A DNA stretch of 64,000 nt, from positions 3,100,001 through 3,164,000 of the forward strand of contig MQVO02000001.1 of the NCBI GenBank assembly GCA_001986395.2, in the 5' to 3' direction. Each line of letters starts with the position of its first letter. Within the stretch, counting starts at the first letter, position 1. This document shows positions 35,995 to 48,123 of this stretch, piece by piece. The position numbers were made by a program, and so were the translations under genes. The stretch comes from Irpex lacteus. Its lineage: Eukaryota; Basidiomycota; Agaricomycetes; Polyporales; Irpicaceae. The notes under the pieces were generated by a model. It was not told the DNA's origin and searched no databases. It saw only the letters and a program-made list of their open reading frames with translations.

Positions 35995-37690
35995 TCAGTC
36001 TGTCCAGAACACGCCGAAATACTGTTCTGACAGCTCCCTGTCGCTCCTCCGCACATCCTCCTTCAACTCCTCGAGCAACACGCAATCGCGCAAATCACAC
36101 TGCCGCGAGACAGATCGCAGCAGCCGAAGACAAAGCTTGTAAAGCTCATCTCGGGTCTGCACGTACGGATCATCGTCCCTTACCCTCGGATCGGGAAAGT
36201 CCTGGTCATAGAGCGCCTCCATCGTCCGGATGAGTCCACCGTCGAGTAGTAGCCTTGCGGCGATTTCACTTCGGTCTACGAGGAAGATGGCGAACGAAAG
36301 GAAGGGAGAGGCAGGGTGTCGCGCGAGGTACTTTCTAGGCGACCATGGTTGCACCCATGGAAATATGTTGCGCAATTGAGCGATTTCAAGCTCTAGTGGG
36401 TCGGAGTAAGCTAGCGGTTGGAGAGCTCGGAGGATGTGTGCGACGACACGACCGAGATCATCGGTTGGGTATTTGCACAGTAGCTCGACGGCAGTTGTGA
36501 CGACCCATTGGAAGTCGGCGTTTAGGCTAGGCTGGGCGGTGGAAAATGTCGGGCTGTAGTTCAGGTGGGAGAGGAGGGCAAGAAGGAGAGGGAAGTTGAG
36601 TGAGCTTCTTTTCGACCGGGGCGGTCTGTGGAAGAGAACGGCGAGTGGTACACATCTCGAGTGAATCCGGAGAATCGTGAGGGCCTGATTGTAGTCGAGG
36701 TCATCCCGCAGCTCGCACATGATGTCGGTGAGCATTGAGTAGCACTTGCGATGAATCTCGTCTCGGACTGTGTCCTCAGTCACAGGTGATCTTGGTGCTC
36801 GTTCTTTGCCTTTGCCCGACGGATCAGGGCAGTATTGTAGCTCAGGCTGGATGTAAAGTCTCCTAAAATGAGATGATGGTAAGCAGAGATTTCACATCGG
36901 TCCAATCAAACACCCTACCAATTCGGCCTTCTTGCAAGGAGTTCATCAAAGAATGCTCTTATATCTTCTGTGGGGCCGCGCGTTAGGACGTTAACGAGGC
37001 CATCGGTGCAGCCTCTGTACAACTCCTTCAGGATAATGCTCCAGCACATGTCGCACGTAACCTCATCAACGAATCCAGATCTAGAGCCATGTGCAATCAT
37101 CGCGAGGACAGATAATACCGATGGAAAGAAAAAGAATAAAAAATCATATCAGCAAATGAACAACCTCGCATCACCCTCGATTTCGAATGATATTCTTCGA
37201 AGGGAAAAGGGACCACCCACTTTTGGATATCGAGTGTTTCTTGGTACATCTCCAACCGCACCGCACTCGTGCTTGGGTAATCGGAGGCGGTAGAAGACGA
37301 GAGCATGCTATCGATGATCATGAGCCGCGTCCTCGCGTTCTGCGTCGATCTGCATCCATTGGCACCCGGGGGACTGCACAGAGGATCGACCGCCGAGTTA
37401 TGAAACGTAGGAGGGGACATCAGGCTCGTGATACCCTGATGGTGGAGTGCCACGGAGGAGGATCCCAACGAGGAGAGCGCTTCGTTGATCCGAGCCCGAC
37501 AAGACGAGGACGTTGCAACTGCAGCGATGTCGGCACTGCTACCACTAGTGCTGCTGTTGCTGTTATCGTGGGTGTCGTGGGTGTGGCTATGACTATGACT
37601 GTCCTCGGTGGAAGTGTTCGACGAGGAGGCTGTGGACCGCGGTGTCGGTTTCCTGGAGAGCATCCCCCCGCTGCCTGCGACGAGGAACAT
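35995..37690 (-). CDS. Conserved helical protein of unknown function, tandem paralogue 2
   Basis: The 3' exon is clear: it ends QYFGVFWTD (stop 35995-35997) and carries YLARHPASPFLSFAIFLVD, LLLDGGLIRTMEALYDQDFPDPR and LCLRLLRSVSRQ, matching paralogue 1. A middle exon (SGFVDEVTCDMCWSIILKELYRG...FFDELLARRPN) joins it by a clean intron giving W-RLYIQPELQ. The 5' exon is Ser/Thr/His-rich, starting at 37690 or at the second Met (MLSRKPTPRS, 37663), which resembles the start of paralogue 1. The join between the 5' and middle exons is not resolved: no AG acceptor in the T-rich stretch 37105-37150 gives the right frame. The 5' part may therefore be mis-assigned or damaged. Confidence 0.55.
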
Positions 37691-38387
37691 TATCGCTCGG
37701 AGCGTGTTCCCTCACTCGCCCCTCAGCCCAGTTGGACTCAGCTCCCCTGGCACGCGCAGGGTGCACAAGGCTCCCATGACGACAAATGAACATTTGACAG
37801 CTCGGACAAGAACGATGACCATCTATGGCTAAATGAACGGCGCTGCCTCGTCCCGACTCGATGCGGGATAAGGACAGGCGGGGGAAGTGGCCACAGTTCG
37901 CATCGCACGTTACAAGTAAGCTGCAAGTGTCCACACGCCGTCACGGTCGTCACGGCGAAGCAGCTCATTTGCCACCCGAGGCGGGCCTTGTTTGTGCCTG
38001 TTAGGACCAGAAGGCCACGACCTTCCTTTTGCGGACAGAACCCAGCGCAAATGAGTAAGTACATCCGAGGTAAGTAGGAGCTGTGTCGGGAGCTAGATTA
38101 CAGTCTGCAGTCAGCTACGCGAATATATACACTGGTGATTACCCTTGAGCTAGTAAGCCGTAACAATGTGTCCGTCAGAGAAACCAAGATAGTAGTGTTG
38201 AACAGGGGAGAAGAAGAGAATGAGAATTCGAAAAGTGGGGAGAAAGAAAGAATGTGAGTAAGTCCAGTGCCTGGTATAGATTACTGCTAATCAAAAAAGA
38301 ACGTCCCGGGGTATGTGTCGTATCCGTTGCTCGTCGAGAGGTGTCATATTCATACAAGGGAGGCCAAACGCGAACGCGGGGCTGGAA
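37691..38387. other. Intergenic with possible small Cys/His-rich ORF
   Basis: Minus-strand frames at 37738-38064 (with SCFAVTTVTACGH) and 37593-37934 (with CDANCGHFPRL and DGHRSCPSCQMFIC) have Cys/His spacing like a small zinc-binding protein, but I could not join them by a consistent intron. The second overlaps the start of paralogue 2 in another frame. The rest looks like ordinary intergenic sequence. Confidence 0.25.
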
Positions 38388-41376
38388 CTACAACGTGGAG
38401 AGGTCCTCATGATGAGGCGGTGGTGGTGGTGGGATAGCCGGAACGTGGTGAGACTCGTCGTGCGGTGAGAACTGTACTAGCGGAGGAGGCGACATCATCG
38501 GTGCAGACCCACTCGGAGATCGAGCATGATGAGGTCTTGGCATGGGGAGTGGTGGTTGGTAAAGACTGGCAATCCTCGAACGACCGATACCAGCCATCGA
38601 CCTTCGCGGGTTCTCGCCGTCGAACGGAGGGTCGAAATCGGCAATAAAGTCAGAAGAAGTCAGCGGCCGTCCGTGCTCGTCCGAGCCAAAGCTGCCGACG
38701 CGTGCGCGACTAGGCGGTCGTCCAGCTCCCAACGGCTGTCTCCGCGTAGCCCCTTGTTCGTCGATTGATTCGTCGCGGGTGTGAGCCAGGAGTGGTACAG
38801 CGACCGCTGGGTCACTCAGACTGGGTGAATGAGAATGATACGGCGTGCGTGGAGTCCTGGGGTACTCGTCGCGGACGGGAAGGTTGAAGTACGAGCGGTC
38901 GTGTTGGTCTTCGTTGTCGGGGTAGAAAGACGTCCGTGGTGCGCTACTGTCCACGAGCGTGCCGTTGCCCATAGCCCATGTACCCATATCGCCTTCCCTC
39001 TGGTCAAAGTCTGCAGGTGAGACATGAGACGTTCTCTGTCCCGGACGAAGACCCAGCTCTCTATCACTCGGATGGTCCCGAAGCTCCTCCTCTATCAGGC
39101 CCTCCTCTTGCCCTTCCTTCTTCGCGGCTTGCGCATCCCCAATCCTCGTCCGCGCCGTATCCTCGAAATACCCACTCTCAACATCACTCCTCGGAGTAGT
39201 CGACGAGCTATCCACCTTCTTCAGCTCTCCATACTTCGACCCCCTCGACCCCCTCAACGTATCCTCACTGAGCCCATACGGACTACTCATCGTCGACTGC
39301 CTAATAAGCCTCATAGCAGCCTGCTGCTGCATCACATACTCCCCTCTCGACCCCCTCTCTCCTCCTCCCTCCCCGCCCTCCTCCTTCGACCCCCCATCCG
39401 CACTATCCCAGCTTCCCGACCGCGCCCTCCCAACACCACCGCCGCCGTCCGCTTTTCGCATCCTCGCAAGCCGTCGTCGATGAACAGCCCACCTCACCCC
39501 AAACAACACAAAACACAACACAAAGAACCCAATAATCCCAATCAACACCTCAAGCCCCACACTCAACTTCTTCCCGCCCGTAGTCTCCGTCTTCCCCGTC
39601 GACCCCCCACTACTCGTCCCACTCCCGCCCCCGCCACCCCCACTCGACTGGTCCTCCCCCGTCGTCAACGGCTGATTCAGCACTCTCACAGTATGGAACT
39701 CGTCCAGCGCCTTGCTCGGGTCCGTCAATCCCAGCAATCCCAGTCTTGGGTGCGTCACGGAGCGAGATTGACTGGCGTTGGGAAAGATCCCGTGCGCGTC
39801 GGGGGCGTCGTAGGCCATGACGGTGTATGCGCTGCGCATGAAGGGCACGCCGAGGATGACGTCGCCGACGTCTGCGACTGTTGAGCCGGCGGGGTAGGCT
39901 TGGATCATGCCCATGCAGTTTCCGGCGGCGCCGACGGTGAGGTCTAGGGGGTGGAGGGGTATGGCGGTTCGGTCGTCGAGGGTGACGGTCATGTTCAGTG
40001 GTTGGGTGCAGGAGACGTAGTCTATGCAGTCGAGTTAGCAAGTGGTATGCGCATATACTCACTGAGGCCAAGAATCTGATACTTACATTGGCCATCGCTT
40101 CCTGGTCCGATACCAAGTGCACCGTACAGCGCGTTCGCCACTGTTCGACTCGTTAGAATAACAGGCATCCCAGAGTCAATGATGGCAGTCGGCAGCGACT
40201 GGACATTCTTCGCACTCTTCCCAATATCTACCACTTTCTCCGCGCCATCAACCCACACGCTAATGCTACTTAGCTGAGCCTGCCAAAAGTATGGCACAGT
40301 ATTCGCAGGGTTGGAGAGATTGTCGTACTCCACTTGACTTGGATCACTGACGAGCTCCGGTGGGTGTTTACCGATACCAAGCTGGGACTTCGTGCCACCC
40401 CCGTTATCTTCTGGTCGGGCGAGCGAAAGAGAAAGAAATCGTGCGGAGGGTGCGGTAGAGGCGGGGGTCATGCTGAAGAGGTTGGAAGCGAAGACGGCGC
40501 CGTCGGGTGCGTTGCCTGTTGTTGGGGGTACACAACTTGCGATGACTGAGTTGGCGGGTAGAGCGATTCCTAGGACACCGTTGAAATCAGTGGAAAGTGG
40601 CTCATCGTCTACGGTGTATGCGGCAGCTGCAAAGTTCGGTGAGTTCACTAATGTTTGTCATGAGATGAACTTAGAGGGCGCACCTACTGCTTGGGTGTCG
40701 ACCGTGTACCCGCCTATGTCGACCTGATCCCATACAATAGGACCGACAGCCTCACCCTCGACGTACATGATCTGGAAAGTCTGCCCGGTCGGCTTTGCAT
40801 GTGATGGATCGTAGAGGTTTCCACCAGTTGCCTTGCAAGCGGATGAGCCACACGAGTTGGACGCTAACCACTAAAAACGCTCATAAATTGGCATATTTTA
40901 TTGTAATGGCACCGTGCGCTACTCACTAGATCGGATGATCCTGAATCTACTTGCACCGAGAGCACCTGGGTCTGGTCGGACGTACCCACTCGGATGGGTA
41001 GCGTATAGATACTATCAGAGCACAGGAATCAGAATAGGTCAGTAAATTGGCAGGACACAGCCGCAGAGGGATGGCGCGGTTTGAACGGTTCGGGACAACA
41101 AGACCGTGTGCGAGAACATATGGAGAGGGCATATGGCATCACAACGCGAACAGAGTCCGTGAAGATGGAGGGTATCGAGTGCACGGGGAGTACTCACGTT
41201 TCGTACGACGACGCCTGTATCATGGTCAACGGCAAGACTACTCCATCTTCACCTGCGGGGCGGGTGGTCGTGCTAGCGTCTGCACGCCTCACGAGCCTGT
41301 ACCCGGCGGGATCTATAGCGCGACCTTTTCCTTTCCAACTTCGAGCATATTTCGAGTTTGCTAGACAAGAGCTCAT
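38388..41376 (-). CDS. Membrane-anchored pepsin-like aspartic protease (A1 family)
   Basis: About six exons. N-lobe: IYTLPIRVGTSDQTQ, catalytic motif VDSGSSDLWLAS, disulfide-type CGSSACKATGG, YVEGEAVGPIVWDQVDIGGY and GVLGIALP. C-lobe: AIIDSGMPVILTSRTV, then YYVSCTQPLNMTV, CMGMIQAYPAG, DVILGVPFMRSAYTVMAYD. A Gly/Ser-rich linker leads to one membrane span (VGLEVLIGIIGFFVLCFVLFGVRWAV-like, after KKLS), followed by RRR and a cytoplasmic tail of about 300 Pro/Ser/Arg-rich residues. The C-lobe motif has Met where Thr/Ser normally follows DSG, so activity could be altered. The first Met at 41376 is not followed by an evident signal peptide; an earlier start or missed 5' exon is possible. Such proteases act at the cell surface or vacuole. 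Confidence 0.82.
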
Positions 41377-43187
41377 TCCGTCGGGAGAAGCCTAGGCAGA
41401 GGTCCTGACCTGGAGGGAGGGAGGGGTGGCAGCCCGGGGTAGATGGAAATGGCGTGTACAGTACTTTTCAGAGGTCGTCCCAGTTAGTGGAGGTCGTAGC
41501 GTACTTGCTGTAAATAGAATAAAGTAGGAATGGGTGATGGTGGTGGTCGGAAGGAAAGGAGAGTGAGATAGGATTTGGCGTGCTATATCATTGCCCGAAC
41601 CGGTGTTAAATGAGGGGTGTGGATAGAGGAGGAACAGACCGAGCAGAGGCCCTGCCTCTCGACGCCCTAACAAACCACATCCCATTCAAAACAGCCGCCC
41701 AGCCCTCGGACGCCAATCACTCACAACCAGATCTGGATCGGATGTCGGCCCTTCCCCGCAAACATGCCACAACAACGGGCGAGGTTAATTCTGACTGTCG
41801 CGTGTCCGATGCGCTGTCCCGCCCATCGTCACCGACGCTCGCGCTGTCTTTCAGCACGTCCAGCGTCCACAGACGAGCAAAGTCGAGGTCGAAGGCGGTG
41901 TCAAAACACGGTAATTGGACATGGCTTAATGCTGACATGATGCTAGGCCGTATTCGTTTTGTCTTGGCGGCTCACTTTCACGGCACGGGTACTTCTCTCC
42001 GTGCCGACGGCGAATCCTCTCCAAACCTATTTTCGGAAACTTTTCAAGAACGTCTACGCAACGTCTCCTTCACCTCCACCATGCCTTTTCCAAGTTCACA
42101 AATTTCCTCACACTCGAACTTTTTACTGATAAGATATACGGGCAGTGCAGTGTCAGGCACGTCGAGTCATCTCCCACGAACATCGTAAACCTCGGATCCG
42201 ATCATGACCGTCTAACAAAGCTCGTCGCGACAAAGTTGACACTTGTACAGGTCCCTACCGCCCAATCATACTTGGTACGTTCCCTAGAATATTCAGAACA
42301 CCACCTTTCACCACCTCGCACAATCTTCTCGCTCACCCTTCCCTCTCTCCAGTCGACTACGGCCACTGTTCACCACTCACTGATGGCTGCCTCCCGGTGT
42401 ACGAGCACCGTATCGTTCATAGCCCTGAACATCACCCCTATATGAACTACCAATGTGCACTGTATTGTAAGTGAGCTTTACGACGAGATTTAACCGCGAC
42501 AACCACGGCATGTTGCTCACCGCTATTGATCGCACTGCCTCAAGGAGAAACCAGTTTGTTTCTGCGATGGTGACTGGGAGATAAGGAAAATTAAGTACGG
42601 CGTATCGATGGATCTTCTTTCACCTCAATCTGTGCTCGTCAGCGTCCAGCGGTGATCCCAACACTCAATTTTTGTTATCACATCAGCACAGAACTCACAC
42701 ATTACTTAACGCTTTCAGAGCAGCGCTGACTTTGACTTTTCTTTGCCGCCAAAGTCTCCAGCAGAGGAGGACGCACGCTCACCGGCATGACTCGACGCCG
42801 TCAGTACTGCACCACCAACCTCCCATCGACAAAAAAGAGCTCCGAGCTTCCACGGACCTAGCACAAACCTTACAAATCCCCAGCGGCCAAACTTTCCCGA
42901 CGCCCAGCACGCCATATCCAACTCCCTCAAGCTCTCGCAACGCATTCTCCAACAATGATGCATAGTGATGAGGCATCAGTGCTACGGCGAGCTAGGTGAT
43001 TTTTCGTGGAGCACGATCGGAGCACGTATGAATCCGACCCGGCTCGCCGACTGATTGTGTGTAAGCGAGGTGAGGTGGTGAGCCTCGGGAGAGTATACTT
43101 GTGCTGAGGGTGGTTTGGTAGGTAGATGCATGCTTACACGTGCTAGATACTGTATTTTAGATGTTCGTTACAATAATCCGTGAATCC
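41377..43187. other. Long intergenic region
   Basis: 1.8 kb. The part next to 41377 is CT-rich on the minus strand with a TATA-like patch near 41583, consistent with the protease promoter. Plus-strand frames at 41610-42188 and 42672-42965 are Ser/Pro/Thr-rich and show no family motif. No TE, RNA gene or repeat was recognised. Confidence 0.45.
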
Positions 43188-44643
43188 TCAGCCTGTTCGA
43201 GTCTGTTTGACGACGACGGGTAGTATACCTTCAAACACGCATCAGTAAAACAGGTTAGAAAGGTCGTGATTGAGATGAAGTACTACTCACCTCCGGTGGG
43301 AAGGGGGTACGCCGGACGCCCTACTGCTGCGAGGAACCCGTTGATGATGCCCCCGTGGGCGACGATGGAGATGTCTACCGGTGCGATCAGTCAGTCATTG
43401 ATGCCACACAACATGACACCAAGGCCACCAAAGCGCAAAACTACAGAGCAACGGATAGGTAACAACGAAGTAAGTAATTAGCTTACATGCATCTTGAGCA
43501 TTCCCCTCACGAAAACACACATCCAGCACGCTCAACGCACGAGCAGCAACATGCGCCTTCGACTCCCTCGTCTCAGCAGTCCACAGCGGATCCTCCTCTT
43601 CGAAACCCGGTTCGAATCCGTAGGTTGGAGACGAGTATATAGTGCGTAGATGCGAGAGGGAGGACCGTTTGTCGCATGTGTGGTCGCCGTATTCTTCGCG
43701 GCAGTTCTACAAATATACACCACAAGTCCGAATAAGTGCTGTCACAACATCAAGCTCGCCGGAATGCAGTGGATGAGAGTATACCTCGAGTATAGTAACG
43801 CTCGCCCCGTCCTCTGCAAACACCGTAGTCCAGGTGTCCAACGCCCTCTTCAACGGACTCGCATAGTGCCTCATAGGAACCGGTATACCAAACGGTATCT
43901 CCTTCTGCCATGCTCTACGCGCGTCGCGAGCTTGTTCGATCCCGGCTGGCGTGAGGAGGGGATCGGGGCCCCAGGTTATTGTGTCGTCGCCGTTTAGCTT
44001 CGACCAATGGCTGTGGGGTAGCGGGTAGTGGCGTTGTGATTATGGTTAGTAGGGTGTGACTAGGACGAGAGGATGGGGGGAGTACGCACTCGTCCCATGC
44101 CTAGGAAGGTGTACGTCGACTAATGCCTCGAATGAGGGAGCACGATGACTTACTTGCGTGCCGTATTTTGCCTCTCCGACGTTATCTGCGCATTCGATCA
44201 GTACACATACGACATTCAATGTATTCTTGACCCGGACGCGAAGATGAAGATAAGAGCTTAAACGTACGCCATCCCTGTCCGTGCCTTCCTAAGAAGAACA
44301 CCTTGTACGTCTCTCCGTTCTCTGCGCCTTGGACGTTCAGCTGTTGTATCTTGATCTTGAACCTGTCCCAGCGTTCAGTCGACGAGTCGATCAGGCCGAA
44401 ACGTTCTGGGAGCTTTATAGTTGTGTGATATACCACAAAGATAGATACAAGAGATTATTCGAGTCAGATAAACCGGGCTGAAAGGAGACGAGATGAATGC
44501 GTACAGCACCGATTTGTGATGCAATCGCCGAAGGGTGGTCTTGTAGGAAGAACCCTGGTACGGTCTAAAGACTAGGCATTAGTACTATTTAGTCTCAAAG
44601 CTCACATAAATGACATTTTACATACTGTGTATGTTACTGGCAT
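43188..44643 (-). CDS. Histidine phosphatase, phosphoglycerate-mutase-like (Pmu1-like)
   Basis: The first exon is very short (MPVTYT, start at 44643) and joins TVPGFFLQDHPSAIASQIGA, then LPERFGLIDSSTERWDRFK and the catalytic RHG block VFFLGRHGQGW. Later: GDDTITWGPDPLLTPAGIEQARDARRAW, IPVPMRHYASPLKRALDTW, REEYGDHTCDKRSS and the second catalytic His in ISIVAHGGIINGFLAAVGRP. The end is LPVVVKQTRTG, stop 43188-43190. This is the fungal branch-1 histidine phosphatase group related to yeast Pmu1; the physiological substrate is not known. About six short introns. Divergent from F-box copy D with only 164 bp between starts. Confidence 0.83.
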
Positions 44644-44698
44644 TCTGATAAGTCAGTTTCGCCGGTGGTGGTCGCGCTCTGCAACCTACGATTGGGAG

Positions 44699-44716
44699 AC
44701 GATCATGTGACCTCAT
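44699..44716 (+). promoter_or_regulatory. Shared family promoter element, copy D
   Basis: On the plus strand this reads ACGATCATGTGACCTCAT, the exact complement of the copy C element. It lies 91 bp upstream of the copy D start codon and 56 bp upstream of the divergent phosphatase start, so it could act on either gene. Confidence 0.6.
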
Positions 44717-44807
44717 ACTAGAACGCGGTTCGGCGAGCCTTGGCGTCGGCGTCACTGCAGCTCCTGAAGTTACTTACCAACTACCACCAGCTTCAAAGTT
44801 TTGTGTT

Positions 44808-47288
44808 ATGTCTCGAAGGTCTCAGAGGTTGAAGGGACTATCTGGGAGCAATGTGCATCAGGTAATATCTGAAGAGCCTGAATCCACCTCGAAGTTGAAG
44901 GTGGTCACGGTGCGCAAGCGGACAAGACGTTCTACACAGAGCTCGAGTATGCAAAGAAGGCCAAAACAGATGGTGGATATGCCTCTGGAAGTTATTCTTG
45001 AGGTAAGAAAGTTTTGAGGATTGATACAGTATCAGGCTCTGATGCACCGTATGTTCTACGTGTATAGATTTGTGGCCATGTCCTCCCTAAAGACCTCCTC
45101 AATCTGTCTCGGACATCTAAGAGCTTCCGCTCCCTACTCATGAGTCGTGGATCTCAGAACATATGGAAGGCTGTCTGCTCAAACTTACCTGGCTTTCCAC
45201 CTTGCCCTCCCGACCTTACTGAACCTGCTTACATCAACCTCATGTTCGATGCCCATTGTCATGTAAGTTTATGCTCCGATCGATATAATATGTACGGCTT
45301 TCGCTAAATATCTTTTATAATGATTCAGAGCTGTTTGAAAAAGAATTGCGATAGAGTATATCTGCTCTGGAAGGCACGATTGTGCGAATCTTGCCGCAAC
45401 AATACAGACATCATAGTGAAGATAACTAGCGAGTTCCAGCTCCAATTCAGCCAAATCGTAGGGTCACCGTCACATACAATCTGTGATGTTCTTCCGGTCG
45501 GTATGTACAGCGTGCCATATACGTGTGACCGTATCTGATGCATCCCTCACAAAGACTATAATTTGTTATATAAGCCGCAAGTCGATGCGTTTGTCAAGCT
45601 AATGGATAGAACGCCGGCAGACGAACGTACCGAGCTTCTGAATGCGAGGCAAAGGTTCATCTCGGATATGGGAAAGGTGGGTTTTATACTTAGCCAACGT
45701 GATGCTCTGATTATTCAAGGAGCTACGCACAGCACAATCGATTGCTGGCGAAATGGCGTGAGTCTGAAAAGGTTGCGCGACAAGAGGAATTGAATAGGAG
45801 AAGGAAAGAACGGCAGGAAGCGTAAATCTAGTCATCTCTTCCGCGTGGTTTCGTCATCTGACAGTTTCCCAGGATACTCGAAAAACTGAAGGAAGAGGGC
45901 TGGAAAGAGGAGGTCGACTACATGGACCAGATTCGGTCTGAGTGGGAACAGTTCAAGTTACTGCCCCATCTGCGCACGTCGCAGGCACTGACCCCAAGAA
46001 GTGAGTACAACTCGCCGTTGTTTGATACCCTTGTCTTACTAAGCTGTGCAGTCTGGACGAATATCAAAAGAGACCTTACCAGGTACATGAAAAAACTCAG
46101 AAACAAACGTATTGTCGAATCGCGAAGATGGACTGTGGGGGAAAGACTAATGCAACTATACAATTTCCTCAGGAATCCGGAGGGCCCACGTGCCTTCCCA
46201 GCAACTCCTCGGGAGATAGCGTTATTTGTTCCAGAGGTTTGCCGTTCGATCACCCCAGACGAGCCCAATTTCAATGTGGAGGGCTTGCACGCGCCTATCA
46301 AGGACTACCTGGAGATGCGCTCGCAAAAGGCGCGAGAACTGCTGAGGGACCTCATCCTCCGTGAATGCAATGTGGATGAATCCTGCGATCCGTTCTCTCT
46401 CGCCGTCGGCTCTTTGTTTGTGTGTCTTGACTGTAGATTCCGAGATGCCCTCTCGCTGGAGCGTGCTGTGGACCACCGCTGTGATCGCCATCGCACGGTG
46501 AAGAGACCGAGGGGTATGTCTGTGGAGATATATGACTACATTGATGCGGGCGCGTCCACGACAGGCACAAGTGTCTGGCAGGGAGACTGGTACCACCGAA
46601 GTATCTCAACACTGATTGGCGTGGTGAAGGCGTGTGGACTGGACCCTGGCGTCGCAACTACACAAGACTTAGACCGAGCCGACGTAAGGCTTCGATGTGC
46701 TTCCCATGACCATCAGTCAAGCGACCCTCGTCCAATAATGACTTGGCGGACAGCGGTATTTTTATTCATGTAGTTTTCATATTTTGTAAGCTGATTTTAC
46801 CCTGTGTTAGGCAATATACTCTGCTCGCCAACAACCCTGCAAGGTCTTTGAAAGGGCTACAGAGGCAGAAGCCGCTGCAGCGAAGCCGCTAGAGGCAGCG
46901 GCTCTCAGGGCCTGGGTCGAGTGGTGGGAGAGCGCTGGCAAATATAGGTGCAATCACTGCAGACCTTGGTCACAGCCGTGGAATTATCGGGGTAGTGGAA
47001 TGTCGAAACACAAAGTGATTACACATATTCAATATAGGTGTGTCTTACCCAGTGCGCGATGCCCTGAGATCACAGCGCTCACCAAAGCGAGTTGGCGATA
47101 GCCACGAAATTGCAGAACCTACAGAAAGCGACTGGACAGATGATCACGATACCATTCAAATTCCCAATCCTGTCTATCTCGTATCCGAGAAACTTCGACA
47201 CACACCACGTCGTCGTGATAGCTGTCAGGATCAGGAACTCGACCACCTCCTCAATGCTGGTCTTGCAACGTATTTCGAGTTCGAATGA
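44808..47288 (+). CDS. F-box / multi-zinc-module protein, copy D
   Basis: The only plus-strand copy and the clearest to read. Start MSRRSQRLKGLSGSN. F-box: MVDMPLEVILE then, after an intron, ICGHVLPKDLLNLSRTSKSFRSLLMSRGSQNIW, PPCPPDLTEPAYINL and FDAHCH. Knuckle: SCLKKNCDRVYLLWKARLCESC. A charged coiled-coil-like helix (KWRESEKVARQEELNRRRKERQ) leads to ILEKLKEEGWKEEVDYM and RTSQALTPR. Then VCRSITPDEPNFNVEGL, the central module DPFSLAVGSLFVCLDC...DHRC, ACGLDPGVATTQDLDRADVRLRC and PIMTWRTAV. The finger CNHC...VITHIQYS joins HEIAEPTESDWTDDH across an intron. It ends LATYFEFE. All junctions keep frame. Confidence 0.78.
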
Positions 47289-48123
47289 GGTCGTGTTCCG
47301 TACATTTTGCATAGACGAATGTATCAATTCGATTGGACACACTCCCGCAAGCTCGTACAAGCTTACCTCTCTGAGAGGATGGTCGCAACTCGACTTTTTG
47401 GGCACGCTGCTCTGGCAGCTTCGTTGCACGTCGACTCTATCGACTTCTCATGTAAGCGCTCTGAGTATACTTCCCATGTCCGAACCGACATGTATATTCA
47501 TCGTTTGGGATTCTGCTGTGTCATGTTTACACGACCTGTGTCATCCTCTATGACCATTGTTGTTCAACGCACCGCAGAATCAGGGTCACAAGCAAGTACT
47601 ACCACCTCCGCAAGCCTTAGTACTCACAGAACGCTAGCAGACTCAAAGTCCTGACATTTGAAGAGATCAATCGCATCTGAAGCAAATTCGCGTCTCACAT
47701 CGCATGGATCACGCGCAGTCTGAGGAGCCGGGGTTTTCGATCGACTCAGGTGACGATCCTTGGATTCGGGTAAGGAGCTGACGGACTCTCTAGAGGTGAG
47801 TGTGAGCATGTGGTACTGTGTAAAACAATCACCGTGGCGCTAGCACCACGACGAGACACTTTATCTATGGGAAGGTGAAGCAGAGGCCAGAAACCCCCGG
47901 GTATTCAGCGAAGGAGGGTAGCAGATGCTTAGATCGCATGCGTAGATCACCGAGAGCATGTTCCGGAAGTGCTTGAGGCGCACACTTTGTCTGTGGCTTT
48001 CATACAAATCAGCTGAGATCGCACCACGAATTGGAATCGAAAGCGATGAATTTTTTGTCACCGATTACATAGATAGGTATCTAGTGCTCCAACCGACTAT
48101 GCACACAAACAAGGACGTAAAGT
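47289..48123. other. Convergent intergenic region
   Basis: 835 bp between the stops of copy D and the complex I gene. Overlapping open frames (47092-47553, 47307-47654) have no recognisable domain. I see nothing else supported. Confidence 0.5.

Noticed and set aside
39024..39884. Long plus-strand ORF of 286 codons, Arg/Pro/Leu-rich
   Set aside because: Antisense of the protease tail; composition is a by-product of the GC-rich repetitive coding strand.
41610..42188. Plus-strand ORF of 192 codons upstream of the aspartic protease
   Set aside because: Low-complexity Ser/Pro/Thr content, no domain, overlaps the presumed protease promoter.
42672..42965. Plus-strand ORF of 97 codons
   Set aside because: No motif, and an equally long frame runs on the opposite strand; no support for either.
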